Shown here: piece after piece, positions 37,507-45,666 of the stretch
How the letters are laid out: the number at the start of each line of letters is the position of its first letter
Position numbering within the stretch: the first letter of the stretch is position 1
Assembly (NCBI GenBank): GCA_030616775.1
Contig: JAUWWQ010000013.1
Span: 26,993-90,992 of the forward strand
Origin: Planctomycetota bacterium
GTDB lineage: Bacteria > Planctomycetota > Phycisphaerae > UBA1845
Direction: 5' to 3'
Length of the DNA stretch: 64,000 nucleotides
Translations under genes and position numbers: made by a program
Notes under the pieces: generated by a model
What the model saw: only the letters and a program-made list of their open reading frames with translations
Databases searched by the model: none
Told to the model about the DNA's origin: nothing

Positions 37507-38312
37507 ACGATGAGACGGAGCTGCAAGAGCAGGGCGGCGCAAGTTGTCCAAAGCGCATTTGGGTGATGATGACGCTGTCGGATGACGAGGCCTTGCCCGA
37601 GGACGGAACGCTGCCGCAGGGCCTCAGGTTTCATCTGTCTCGTTGCGAGTCTTGCCGGGCTGTTGCGGATCGGTTGCTGGCGGTTTCGGGAACGCTGGGC
37701 TCATTGTCTTCGATGGATCCGGGTGACGACCTTGCCGAGCGGGCGGACACTCAAGCACTGGGAGCCCTCCGAGAGGGGGCAAAACTCACAGGGAGGGTAT
37801 CCATACCGGACGAGCCGGAGCCCACCCACCGCACGACCGGTCGTGTCAATTGGCACCGCTACGCTCGATACGCGGCGGCGGCGGCCGTCTTCATCGCGTT
37901 TGGCCTGTTCGGTCTTTCCAGCCTGCGGGGCCCACAAGGGCCAAGAGTAGCGCAGCAGGCGGAATCGGGCCCACCTCCTGTGAGCCTGCCCACTGTTGCT
38001 CCCAGGCCGTTTGCACCTCCCGACATCGAGGCGGGGCCCGGTGAACGGTTGGCTGATGCCGGTCCCGTGGAGCCCGTCATTGATGTGCCGAAGCGTGCAA
38101 GGCGATCACGGCGTACATGCGGCTACCGGTCCCACGTTGAGGCGGCCATGTGCGACGACACTCACTGCATCCATCGGGCGGTCATTGTTCCCCGCCGCCG
38201 CTCTTCCCTGCCGGATGCCGCCAATAAGTTCGGATTGGTGTGGTCCGCCCTCCGTGCGTTTGACAGTTCACGCTCCTCCGAGTCTACTGTGCACCGTCAG
38301 AATGGCGAATGA
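37503..38312 (+). CDS. Putative membrane anti-sigma factor, 269 aa
   Basis: Overlaps the sigma gene (GTGA). It has a cytoplasmic zinc-finger-like RFHLSRCESC (HxxxCxxC, the ZAS-type anti-sigma motif), then one membrane helix (YAAAAAVFIAFGLFGLSSL, about 120-140) and a Pro-rich exterior part. The C-terminus has a basic Cys/His cluster (RRSRRTCGYRS; CDDTHCIHRA). The layout matches membrane-bound ZAS anti-sigma factors that hold the sigma factor until a signal releases it. The stop overlaps the start of the carbamoyltransferase gene (ATGA). Confidence 0.8.
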   Translation: MNDETELQEQGGASCPKRIWVMMTLSDDEALPEDGTLPQGLRFHLSRCESCRAVADRLLAVSGTLGSLSSMDPGDDLAERADTQALGALREGAKLTGRVSIPDEPEPTHRTTGRVNWHRYARYAAAAAVFIAFGLFGLSSLRGPQGPRVAQQAESGPPPVSLPTVAPRPFAPPDIEAGPGERLADAGPVEPVIDVPKRARRSRRTCGYRSHVEAAMCDDTHCIHRAVIVPRRRSSLPDAANKFGLVWSALRAFDSSRSSESTVHRQNGE

Positions 38313-39532
38313 CCAATAGTCCAGGTTTGGAATTCGTTTCTCGCTGTTCGGTGCTCGGGATTGCGGTAGACATGCCAACAACGGAGACCGGTACGGGAAA
38401 GGCGAAGCCTGCTGCAGGGCGCGATACAAGTCATCGTGTTGCTGTCTTGAATCGCAACGATAGACCCTTTCACGTTGTCCTGGCCCAGCAGTTTGACCGG
38501 CAGATCATCGAGGAGCTTTGTCGGCTCGCGGACATGATCCGCTCGGTCAGCGGGTCACGACAAGGTGCTCAGTTCCTCAGGACGATGTTGAGTCATCGGC
38601 GGGCGATGCTGTATTTCATCCAACCGTCGACGCGGACTTTCCTGTCGTTTACGGCGGCATGCCAGATCGTGGGATTGCCATACAACGAAGTGCGCGACCG
38701 GTCTACGTCCTCGGAGGTGAAGGGCGAGTCGGAGGATGACACGATCAGGGTGCTGAGTCAGTACTTCGACCTGATCATCATGCGCCACCCGGCCGAAGGG
38801 TTTGCCGAGCACGTCGCCAACATGCTCAACAACATGCCGCGGACCATTCCCGTAATCAACGGCGGCTCGGGTAAGGACCAGCACCCGACTCAGGCCCTGC
38901 TTGACATTTACACGTTGCTCAGGTCGTTCAGTCAGCCGCAACCGGAAGCCGGTCCGGAGACTCCATCGGGATCGCAGCGTGCAGCTCGTGCCGAGGCGTT
39001 GAGCTACTCTCGGGACGTGCTTGCCGGCAAGACGATTACCTTTGTCGGCGACTTGAGACGCGGCCGTACCGTGCGATCACTGACCTACTTGCTCTGCCGA
39101 TACCCGGGTGTACGCCTGGTGTTCGTGGCCCCACCGGAGCTCCAGATCGACGACGACATTCTCGACTACATCTCCCACCATGGCATCGAATATGAACTCA
39201 GCGATGACCTTCGCTCACATGTCGGCGATTGCGATGCGGTCTATATGACGCGTCTTCAGGATGAGTGGGACGTCGCGGGTGAATCGAAGGCGATCGATTA
39301 CAGCCGGTACAGCCTCACCCGTGACATGGCCAAGGACTTCAAGCCAAACCTTGCGATCATGCATCCTCTGCCGCGGCGTCACGAACTCGACCAGGAGCTC
39401 GACGCGGTTCCGCAGGCCAAGTACTGGGATCAGGTCCGCAACGGCATGTGGATGCGGGCCGCACTGATGGCCTCCATCTTCAACGTCGACGCCGCCATCC
39501 GAGACCACTACCACGCCTACTACGCATTCTGA
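38309..39532 (+). CDS. pyrB: Aspartate carbamoyltransferase catalytic chain, up to 407 aa
   Basis: Carbamoyl-phosphate site IQPSTRTFLSF, then SSEVKGESEDDTIRVLSQYF, the HP.TQ motif in GSGKDQHPTQALLDIY, the GDLRRGRTVRSL segment, TRLQDEWD and HPLPRRHELDQELD. All point to ATCase, which condenses carbamoyl phosphate with aspartate in pyrimidine synthesis. It is longer than the usual about 310 residues: a 20-70 residue N-terminal extension (start 38309 overlaps the anti-sigma stop; the ATG at 38372 is an alternative) and a Pro/Ser/Arg-rich insertion near residues 205-230. Coupling to a sigma/anti-sigma pair is unexpected. No pyrI or pyrC follows. Confidence 0.88.
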   Translation: MTNSPGLEFVSRCSVLGIAVDMPTTETGTGKAKPAAGRDTSHRVAVLNRNDRPFHVVLAQQFDRQIIEELCRLADMIRSVSGSRQGAQFLRTMLSHRRAMLYFIQPSTRTFLSFTAACQIVGLPYNEVRDRSTSSEVKGESEDDTIRVLSQYFDLIIMRHPAEGFAEHVANMLNNMPRTIPVINGGSGKDQHPTQALLDIYTLLRSFSQPQPEAGPETPSGSQRAARAEALSYSRDVLAGKTITFVGDLRRGRTVRSLTYLLCRYPGVRLVFVAPPELQIDDDILDYISHHGIEYELSDDLRSHVGDCDAVYMTRLQDEWDVAGESKAIDYSRYSLTRDMAKDFKPNLAIMHPLPRRHELDQELDAVPQAKYWDQVRNGMWMRAALMASIFNVDAAIRDHYHAYYAF

Positions 39533-39611
39533 AGTGGAATGGGGTCGGGTCGGGGCGTGCCGGTGTCAGCGAGTACCAGCGGCTGACGTTAGGCTCGGCT
39601 ACGCTATTGGT

Positions 39612-39884
39612 CTAGTGCCTTCGATCGGTTGGACGTGGATAGCGCCGTAGCTTCGGGAGTCGCGAATTGCGAGGGTCCACTGGAAGCAACACACCATTAT
39701 GGCGATGCCCAAGGTTGCGAGTGCAAGTGCCGCCGATTCGGTACTCTTCTACGCCGTTCGACGACCGCAAGACGTAGCCCCTTTGGCCTCTGCCTGAGCA
39801 GACATCACAGCGGAAGCTCCCACGCTCCTCGTAATCGAACCAGCCAACAACAGCGGCCATTCGGAAGTCTAGGTCTGTCGGCAT
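39612..39884 (-). CDS. Small CxxC protein, 90 aa, possibly frameshifted
   Basis: MPTDLDFRMAAVVGWFDYEE is followed by FRCDVCSGRGQRGYVLR and EYRIGGTCTRNLG. The last block resembles the C..C...YVL...G..CA..L pattern of small zinc-binding proteins. The tail after about residue 60 is Arg/Pro-rich and unconvincing. The +1 frame over the same bases encodes a hydrophobic helix (LALATLGIAIMVCCFQW) ending at 39599, so a frameshift is possible. Weak call. Confidence 0.35.
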   Translation of the reverse strand: MPTDLDFRMAAVVGWFDYEERGSFRCDVCSGRGQRGYVLRSSNGVEEYRIGGTCTRNLGHRHNGVLLPVDPRNSRLPKLRRYPRPTDRRH

Positions 39885-39977
39885 TATCAGTTCCTCGGTT
39901 CACCACAAGTGGACTGACTTCGGGTCGGCAGTGCGGTGTTCTTTCGAGCCCTCATTGTCTGGGGACAGTTCTGAATG

Positions 39978-40217
39978 TTACGGGCCAAACAACTCTCCAA
40001 GGCGCACCGTCGGCCCACCTCCCGGGCGCGGACCGAGTGGAATCTGCTCGGGAAAGTAGTCGTAGTATCCGCCACCGGACCCGCGACAGATCAGTATTCC
40101 CGTTTCGGGATCCTCGTTGCAGTTTGTAGAACCCGACAACTCACAGCCGCCCAGCGTCGCCAAGAGAAATAGTCCGCTAGACAGTCGTAGTTGGCTCCCC
40201 TGCGAAATAAGTCTCAT
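39978..40217 (-). CDS. Small lipoprotein, 79 aa
   Basis: From ATG 40217: a signal with lipobox (LRLSSGLFLLATLGGC), then ELSGSTNCNEDPETGILICR, GSGGGYYDYFPEQIPLGPRP. Cys-rich start followed by a Gly/Tyr-rich patch; ends ELFGP. It is probably lipid-anchored. No family was recognised. An upstream in-frame ATG at 40238 is less likely because it precedes the signal by seven residues. Confidence 0.6.
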   Translation of the reverse strand: MRLISQGSQLRLSSGLFLLATLGGCELSGSTNCNEDPETGILICRGSGGGYYDYFPEQIPLGPRPGGGPTVRLGELFGP

Positions 40218-40384
40218 AATACGCACGCTCGCTGGCAAAAAGCCGAATCAACCTAGCTCACGATGCATCACCAGTATACGATTGATTTCAGGTTCACGCC
40301 GGCGGCCAGTTGCGCGAGCCAGGGCTTCCATCGGAACCAACGCACCCAACGAGTCTACGCCGTGTCGCATCATTGGCGCGCGGC

Positions 40385-40457
40385 GGGTGGCATGCTCGGC
40401 GCAGGCGAGCATGTTCTGACATTGAACATGTCCGCGCTTCGCCCGGACATGCCACCC
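40385..40457. repeat. Nested inverted-repeat element built on CATG
   Basis: Outer arms GGGTGGCATG (40385-40394) and CATGCCACCC (40448-40457) enclose two hairpins: CATGCTCG/CGAGCATG (40391-40398 with 40406-40413) and CATGTCCG/CGGACATG (40427-40434 with 40444-40451). A third, alternative stem CATGTTC/GAACATG (40410-40416 with 40424-40430) shares bases with both. The whole can fold as a cloverleaf. It lies in a gene-poor stretch (40218-40924) where no convincing ORF was found. It is probably a dispersed planctomycete intergenic repeat. Confidence 0.75.
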
Positions 40458-40924
40458 GTCCGTCCAGGTTCTGCATGGCGTGAATCGGACAGGCGTTGGA
40501 GTCCCGCTACGTCGAGGTCGTTCAGCGGGGAGGCTACGACCGGCGCGGGGGCCGGGTGCTATCCATGAAAGGTAGGTCCCTGAAAAGAGGTTCTTGGAAT
40601 AAAGTTCTGCTCATTCCTGTGGGCTCACAGTAACAGACTGAGGTCTGCAAGCGGCCGGGGCGCGAAGGGCAGCCTCGGGCGGACGCAGCGTAGCGACCGG
40701 GCCGCCTCCGCGCGATCCGCCAGGCACTTTTGCCATCTATCGAACTGTCCTCGTCCCTGCACCGGTTGGGGCTCGATGGGCCCCGACTATGGAGCTCGTC
40801 CGGCTCGCAATCCCTCACAGGGTATATCCGCAGAGCCACATCGATTACGTAATCGAGGTGGTATTGGAAGTTCAGGCCCGGCGCGATATACTAAGGCCGT
40901 TGGTGATTTCGGAGCCGCCGCATC

Positions 40925-41497
40925 ATGTCCGGCTTTCGGACGATCGGGTCGCCCCAGCAACGGCGACAGTTGTTACAGGTAGCGCGTGAGACCTCGGAGC
41001 AGGTTCTAGGCGCAGCAAAGCGAGAAGCCCCCGAAGCGCCCTCGATTAAAGGTCGTTTCGGCGGGGCTTTCGTCACGTTCTGGAACAACAAGGCCCTTCG
41101 AGGTTGTGTGGGCACATTCGCGCCGACGACGGACATTAACGCGACAATCCAGGATGTGACCAAGGCATCACTGAAAGACCCGCGGTTCGCCTCGGACCCC
41201 ATCACCGCGGCTGAGCTTAAGGACTTGGAGATCGAAATCTCGATTCTCTCGGATCCCGAGCCTGCGGACGATCCGGCGTCGCTTATACCAGGGAGACATG
41301 GGATCGTTGTCCGACGGGGTATGCAGTCGGGATGCTTTTTGCCGAAGGTGGCTACCGAGCGTGATTGGTCGGCTGAGGAGTTTCTGTCGAATTGCTGTAC
41401 CATGAAGGCCGGCCTGGCCGCCGACGCCTGGAGAGAGCCGGACACGGAAGTACTCCTGTTTGAGGCGGAGGTGTTCTCCGAATCACAATTTGCGTAA
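40925..41497 (+). CDS. AMMECR1-domain protein, 190 aa
   Basis: Contains the family's hallmark LRGCVGTF (LRGCIG in most members) preceded by FGGAFVTFWNNKA, then TKASLKDPRFASDPITAAEL, LEIEISILSDPEP and GIVVRRGMQSGCFLPKVATE. Length and order match AMMECR1 domains. These are widespread in bacteria, archaea and eukaryotes; some archaeal and bacterial members sit with MEMO and radical SAM proteins, but no such partner is adjacent here. Biochemical role not established. Confidence 0.9.
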   Translation: MSGFRTIGSPQQRRQLLQVARETSEQVLGAAKREAPEAPSIKGRFGGAFVTFWNNKALRGCVGTFAPTTDINATIQDVTKASLKDPRFASDPITAAELKDLEIEISILSDPEPADDPASLIPGRHGIVVRRGMQSGCFLPKVATERDWSAEEFLSNCCTMKAGLAADAWREPDTEVLLFEAEVFSESQFA

Positions 41498-41546
41498 CAC
41501 GGCTCGAATTGTGGCGCGGGACGAACGGCGCGGGATCAAATGCACT

Positions 41547-41933
41547 ATGGAACCGAGTCGCATCCAGGCCGTTGACCACGTAAACCTAGAAGCCCCATAC
41601 GGGGTCGACGAGGGTATGCGATGGTTCTACGCGGAAGTCGCCGTATTGGAAGAGGTTTCCTGCGATGACCCCGCTACGAATCGGTTGTGTTTCATATCGA
41701 GACAGATCGAGTTGCGGGTCAACTTCGTGGATAGCCCGGACATTGACCCCCTCGAGCCTCGGGTGACGATCCTTGTCCCATCACTCAGCGAAGTTGCCGA
41801 ACAGTTGGAGGAGCGCTCGGTACCGTACACCACGTTAACGGGATTGATGTACACGGACCGCAGGTTGGAAGTACATGACCCCGCTGGAAACCGGGTGGTG
41901 TTGAAGCAGGAGACACACGGGGGCGTGTTCTGA
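41547..41933 (+). CDS. VOC-fold (glyoxalase/dioxygenase-like) protein, 128 aa
   Basis: Starts MEPSRIQAVDHVNLEAPYGV, typical of a first beta strand and metal-ligand His, then MRWFYAEV, VTILVPSLSEVAEQLEE and the C-terminal VHDPAGNRVVL motif of VOC proteins. One betaalphabetabetabeta pair of repeats is present. Members include lyases, dioxygenases and resistance proteins; the substrate is unknown. It lies 49 bp after the AMMECR1 gene and may be co-transcribed. Confidence 0.8.
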   Translation: MEPSRIQAVDHVNLEAPYGVDEGMRWFYAEVAVLEEVSCDDPATNRLCFISRQIELRVNFVDSPDIDPLEPRVTILVPSLSEVAEQLEERSVPYTTLTGLMYTDRRLEVHDPAGNRVVLKQETHGGVF

Positions 41934-41987
41934 GGGTGTCGGGGAAGGCGGCGACGGCCCAAGTGACGAGAAAGTGAAAAAAAGGGG

Positions 41988-42016
41988 GTGACAAGGCCCG
42001 AGCCTCCGTGTATAGT
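41988..42016 (+). promoter_or_regulatory. Candidate promoter for coaE-rho
   Basis: GTGACA (41988-41993), a 17-bp spacer, then TATAGT (42011-42016): a good sigma70-type match. It leaves a leader of about 250 nt before coaE at 42274, in which no certain gene was seen. The A/G-rich tract just upstream (41974-41988) could end the VOC transcript. Confidence 0.5.
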
Positions 42017-42273
42017 ACCACGGTCCTGCAGGATTGAACGTCCTGTTGCGGTCTGTCCTTCCATCGGGTAAACTCCATAATTGTGCCCGGCGGGCTTCGT
42101 CGCGACGCTGGATACCACGCAGATCGAGTTGCCAGGGACGGCGACGTCGGGGGATTTCCACGACAAGATCGCAAAGCCAGGGTTGTGCCCGTTGGCCCAG
42201 CGCGGTTGCAGATGGAGCGGCTGGTTCGATCGGGCGGTTGGGCCAGTCTGGATGATGAGTTGCCACCAGGGCA

Positions 42274-42921
42274 ATGCACGGCCCGAACGAGTTGTCGCTA
42301 GTCCGCTCGAAACGGAAGAAACCGATCATCGGCCTCGCCGGAGGGATCGGGGCCGGGAAAACCTCGGTCGCACGGATCCTTGAATCCCTCGGGGCAGCGG
42401 TTATCGACTTCGACCGGCTTGCCCACGAGGAACTTGGTACCCGGGAACTTGCAGCAACTTTGCGGCGATGGTGGGGTGAGTCGATTTGCCCGCCGGACGG
42501 AAGGCCGGACCGCGAGGCGATAGCCAAGATCGTCTTTGGTGATGAGAGTGAGCTGACCCGGTTGGAGAACCTACTGTACCCGCGGATTGGCCGACGATGC
42601 GAGGAGTTGGTCGCGGGATATGTCAATGACCCGGACGCGAAAGCGGTTGTACTGGACGCACCCAAGCTTTTCGAGTCCGGTTTGAACGAGTTGTGTGATA
42701 AGGTGATCTTTGTGGAGGCTGATTGGTCGATGCGTGTGCGGCGCGTGGCGGAATCCCGCGGCTGGACGGAAGAGGAGTTCATTCGGCGGGAAAATCTTCA
42801 GAATCCGTTGGACATGAAGAAGGCAAATGCCGATCATGTAGTGAAAAACCATTCCGGCATCGACGCGTTGCAAGCACAGGTTGAGCGAGTTTTTTCTTCG
42901 GTGTTGGCTTCCTTCGCATAG
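42274..42921 (+). CDS. coaE: Dephospho-CoA kinase, 215 aa
   Basis: P-loop IIGLAGGIGAGKTSVARIL, then VIDFDRLAHEEL (CoaE's conserved D-x-D/A-H segment), VFGDESELTRLENLLYPRI, VVLDAPKLFESGLNELCDKV and NPLDMKKANADHVVKNH. This is the last enzyme of CoA synthesis: it phosphorylates the 3'-OH of dephospho-CoA. The N-terminus extends about 15 residues beyond the usual MKPIIGLTGG start; a later start is possible. Followed by rho after 119 bp. Confidence 0.92.
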   Translation: MHGPNELSLVRSKRKKPIIGLAGGIGAGKTSVARILESLGAAVIDFDRLAHEELGTRELAATLRRWWGESICPPDGRPDREAIAKIVFGDESELTRLENLLYPRIGRRCEELVAGYVNDPDAKAVVLDAPKLFESGLNELCDKVIFVEADWSMRVRRVAESRGWTEEEFIRRENLQNPLDMKKANADHVVKNHSGIDALQAQVERVFSSVLASFA

Positions 42922-43040
42922 GTGCGATGGAAGCGACTCTCCGAATCGTTTTCGATAACGTTTCCGTAAGGCATTGAGCTTCAGGCCGAACTGGCCGGTC
43001 ATTGTGACCGGGCCCATGTCCTATTCAGGAGGATGAATCT

Positions 43041-44504
43041 ATGGCGAGAGCCACCACTGGTAAAACGCGGAATGCTAGGAAGAATAACTCAACGTCCACG
43101 ACGGGCGAACCGGAGGACAGCAACATGAAACGTCCTACTTCCGGGCTTGACCCTGAGTCGGAAGGTGTGGCCACAACTGAGGCTTTAGAGGATATATCCG
43201 GCCCGATCGACGCTGAGACTCACGCTCGGTACGAGGAAATCAAGAAGGGCGAGATCCACATCACTGAACTGCAGAAGATGACCGTTCAAGAGCTGCACGA
43301 CGTGGCGAAGAAGGAGGGCTTCGAAGACTACACGGGTCTGAAAAAACAAGACCTGATCTTCAAGATCCTCAAGGAACGGATCAACCGCGACGGGTTGATG
43401 TATGGCGAGGGAGTGCTGGAGATCCTTCCGGACGGCTTCGGGTTCCTCCGGAGCCCGGAATACAACTACCTTCCCTGTCCCGACGACATATATATCAGCC
43501 CTTCGCAGATTCGCCGGTTCGGCCTCAGGAACGGGCACATCGTGGCGGGGCAGATTCGACCGCCGAAGGAGTCCGAACGGTACTTCGCCCTGCTTCGGGT
43601 CGAGGCGATCAACTTCGAGGATCCCGATGCCGTCACCGAGAAGGCCAACTTCGAGGACTTGACCGCGCTCCACCCGGATAGCCGCTTCATTCTCGAAACC
43701 ACGCCGGAAGAGGTGAACATGCGAATCGTCGACATGGTGACGCCCATCGGGATGGGGCAGCGAATGCTCATCGTCGCCCCGCCGCGCACGGGAAAGACCG
43801 TATTGCTCCGGAAGATGGCGAATGGCATTGCGGCCAACGCCCCCGATGCGTACGTCTTCGTTCTGCTGATCGATGAACGTCCGGAAGAAGTAACCGAAAT
43901 GCAGCGGAGCACTACCGCTGAGGTGATCAGCTCGACCTTCGACGAGCCCGCATCACGGCACGTCCAAGTGGCTGAGATGGTCATCGAGAAGGCCAAGCGA
44001 CTGGTGGAGTTCGGACGCGACGTGGTGATTCTGCTCGATTCCGTTACGCGACTTGCCAGGGCGTATAACACGGAGGCGCCTCACTCCGGGAAGATTCTTT
44101 CCGGCGGTATCGATGCCAACGCGTTGCAGCCTCCCAAGCGTTTCTTCGGGGCTGCCCGTAATATGGAGGAGGGCGGGTCACTGACCATCATCGGCACAGC
44201 CTTGGTCGACACCGGCTCGAAGATGGACGAGGTCATCTTCGAGGAGTTCAAAGGTACCGGCAACAGCGAGCTGCACCTGGACCGCCGACTGGTGGATCGC
44301 CGGGTCTGGCCGGCTATCGACGTCGCCGCATCCGGGACTCGCAAGGAAGAGTTGCTCCTCGATCCCAAAGAGCTCGAGCTGGTCTATCGTCTTCGCCGCG
44401 TGCTTTCGGACATGAACGTCGTGGAGGCGATCGAACTGCTCAGGGCCCAGCTCCAGAAGGTTCGCTCGAACGCCGAATTCTTGATGACCATGAACCTTTC
44501 GTAG
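43041..44504 (+). CDS. rho: Transcription termination factor Rho, 487 aa
   Basis: GGAGG lies 8 nt before the ATG. An N-terminal low-complexity extension of about 60 residues precedes the Rho_N helix ([20 protein letters not shown]), the RNA-binding CSD-like domain ([20 protein letters not shown]) and the hexameric ATPase: P-loop [29 protein letters not shown], Walker [18 protein letters not shown]-loop [14 protein letters not shown] and the arginine-finger region [18 protein letters not shown] fully canonical Rho, an RNA-dependent helicase ending untranslated transcripts. Confidence 0.97.
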   Translation: MARATTGKTRNARKNNSTSTTGEPEDSNMKRPTSGLDPESEGVATTEALEDISGPIDAETHARYEEIKKGEIHITELQKMTVQELHDVAKKEGFEDYTGLKKQDLIFKILKERINRDGLMYGEGVLEILPDGFGFLRSPEYNYLPCPDDIYISPSQIRRFGLRNGHIVAGQIRPPKESERYFALLRVEAINFEDPDAVTEKANFEDLTALHPDSRFILETTPEEVNMRIVDMVTPIGMGQRMLIVAPPRTGKTVLLRKMANGIAANAPDAYVFVLLIDERPEEVTEMQRSTTAEVISSTFDEPASRHVQVAEMVIEKAKRLVEFGRDVVILLDSVTRLARAYNTEAPHSGKILSGGIDANALQPPKRFFGAARNMEEGGSLTIIGTALVDTGSKMDEVIFEEFKGTGNSELHLDRRLVDRRVWPAIDVAASGTRKEELLLDPKELELVYRLRRVLSDMNVVEAIELLRAQLQKVRSNAEFLMTMNLS

Positions 44505-44545
44505 CATCGGCCGGACCTGTGGCACCACCCGCACAAGGAGATGTC

Positions 44546-44782
44546 GTGGTGAAAATCAGCATCAAATACTGCGGAGAGTGAAACTACTATTCCAAAGCTG
44601 CCAGTTTGGCAGAAGTGATCAAGAAGGAATTCGACGTCGATACGAAACTGATTGAAGGCGCCGGCGGCGTGTTCGACGTACATGTTGACCGCACCCCGAT
44701 CTGGAGCAAGTTCAAGATGGGGCGGTTTCCTGAACACCGCGAGGTGCTGGACAAGATCAGGGCCGTAACCGCCAACGCATAG
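44546..44782 (+). CDS. SelW/Rdx-family selenoprotein with in-frame TGA, 78 codons
   Basis: Reading from GTG 44546 (or 44549), with AAGGAG at 44535-44540, gives VKISIKYCGE, then TGA (44579-44581), then NYYSKAASLAEVIKKEF, LIEGAGGVFDVHVDRTPIWS and KMGRFPEHREVLDKI, ending TAG. Read as Sec, residues 9-12 are C-G-E-U: the CxxU/CxxC redox motif of Rdx (SelW, SelT, SelH) thioredoxin-fold proteins. Both sides of the TGA match the family, so the TGA interrupts a conserved protein exactly at the catalytic residue. A small stem-loop starts 16 nt downstream, where a bacterial SECIS should be. Such proteins are thought to act in thiol redox control. It follows rho by 41 bp. The alternative is a nonsense pseudogene. 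Confidence 0.82.
44598..44612 (+). promoter_or_regulatory. Candidate bacterial SECIS hairpin
   Basis: CTGCCA (44598-44603) and TGGCAG (44607-44612) form a perfect 6-bp stem with a GTT loop. It begins 16 nt after the in-frame TGA. Bacterial SECIS elements are expected about 16-37 nt after the UGA with a G (often GU) in the apical loop, and both features hold here. Recognition by SelB is inferred. Confidence 0.65.
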
Positions 44783-44850
44783 AATTGCAATCGCGCACGG
44801 GGCAAGGATGCAAACCCGGCAGCCAGGGTTTCTGCTGAAGGGAAATCATA

Positions 44851-44904
44851 AGCCGCGGGCTTTGACCTGCGCGGTCCTCCGCGCGGGTTAGAATTCGCGG
44901 CTTC
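44851..44904. terminator. Nested hairpin downstream of the selenoprotein gene
   Basis: Outer arms AAGCCGCG (44851-44858) and CGCGGCTT (44897-44904) enclose a 9-bp hairpin at 44867-44888 (CCTGCGCGG/CCGCGCGGG, TCCT loop, one T-G pair). On the plus strand CTGTTTTG follows. It could terminate the rho-selenoprotein transcript. The fold is also reminiscent of the palindromic repeats elsewhere in the window. Confidence 0.5.
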
Positions 44905-44930
44905 TGTTTTGCCCGGGGAGGGTTATTACT

Positions 44931-45662
44931 ATGAGTGCTACGATCACTTGGCTTGGACATGCTACAATCCGCCTGGTATTACCGGATGAGCGGGTCATCC
45001 TGATCGACCCGTGGTTGACCGACAACCCGGTCTGTCCTGACAACCTGAAAAAACCGTCACGTTGCGACATGATCTTCCTCACCCACGGCCACACCGATCA
45101 CGTGGGTGACGTAAAGGCCCTGATCGAGCGGTTCGATCCGCCTGTGATCGGCAACTTCGAGCTGTGCAACGTGCTCGAAAAACAGATCGGAAAGGGGCGC
45201 TACAGCGGGATGAACACCGGGGGTACCCAAACGATTGAGGGCGTCCGCGTGTCGTTGACACAGGCGTTTCATTCATCTGGAGTGGACTCGCCCGACGGGC
45301 CGATATACGCCGGCATGCCCAACGGGGTAGTAGTGAGCATCGACGGCCTGGCCAGCGTCTACCACGCCGGCGATACCGACGTGTTTGGCGACATGAGGCT
45401 CATCGCCCAGCTCTTCGAGCCGAAGGTGTGCATCCTGCCGATCGGGGGATACTACACGATGGGGGCAAAGGGTGCGGCCATGGCGGCTGAGATGCTGCAG
45501 CCCAGCGCGATCATCCCGATCCATTACAGGACTTTTCCGGTGCTTGCCCAATCGGCAGACGCCTTCCGGGCGGAGCTGCCCAGTAATCTGAAAGAGCGTG
45601 TGATTGCGGCTGATGTCGGGCAGGAAGTCGCCTGGACGGCAATGGGCGCCTCAGCGCGCTGA
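44931..45662 (+). CDS. UPF0173-type metal-dependent hydrolase (metallo-beta-lactamase fold), 243 aa
   Basis: Starts ATITWLGHATIRLVLPDERV and carries the metal-binding THGHTDHVGD (HxHxDH), then QAFHSSG, VYHAGDTDVFGDM and IPIHYRTFP. This order is that of the UPF0173/YtkL group of MBL-fold hydrolases. All metal ligands are in place. The substrate is unknown. GGGAGGG lies upstream of the ATG. Confidence 0.9.
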   Translation: MSATITWLGHATIRLVLPDERVILIDPWLTDNPVCPDNLKKPSRCDMIFLTHGHTDHVGDVKALIERFDPPVIGNFELCNVLEKQIGKGRYSGMNTGGTQTIEGVRVSLTQAFHSSGVDSPDGPIYAGMPNGVVVSIDGLASVYHAGDTDVFGDMRLIAQLFEPKVCILPIGGYYTMGAKGAAMAAEMLQPSAIIPIHYRTFPVLAQSADAFRAELPSNLKERVIAADVGQEVAWTAMGASAR

Positions 45663-45666
45663 AGGA

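Noticed and set aside
40263..40568. 101-codon plus-strand frame
   Set aside because: It runs straight through the nested CATG repeat element and has no protein-like composition.
42083..42301. 72-codon plus-strand frame in the coaE leader
   Set aside because: Starts with GTG without a Shine-Dalgarno, overlaps coaE by 28 bp and matches no known family; left as leader sequence.
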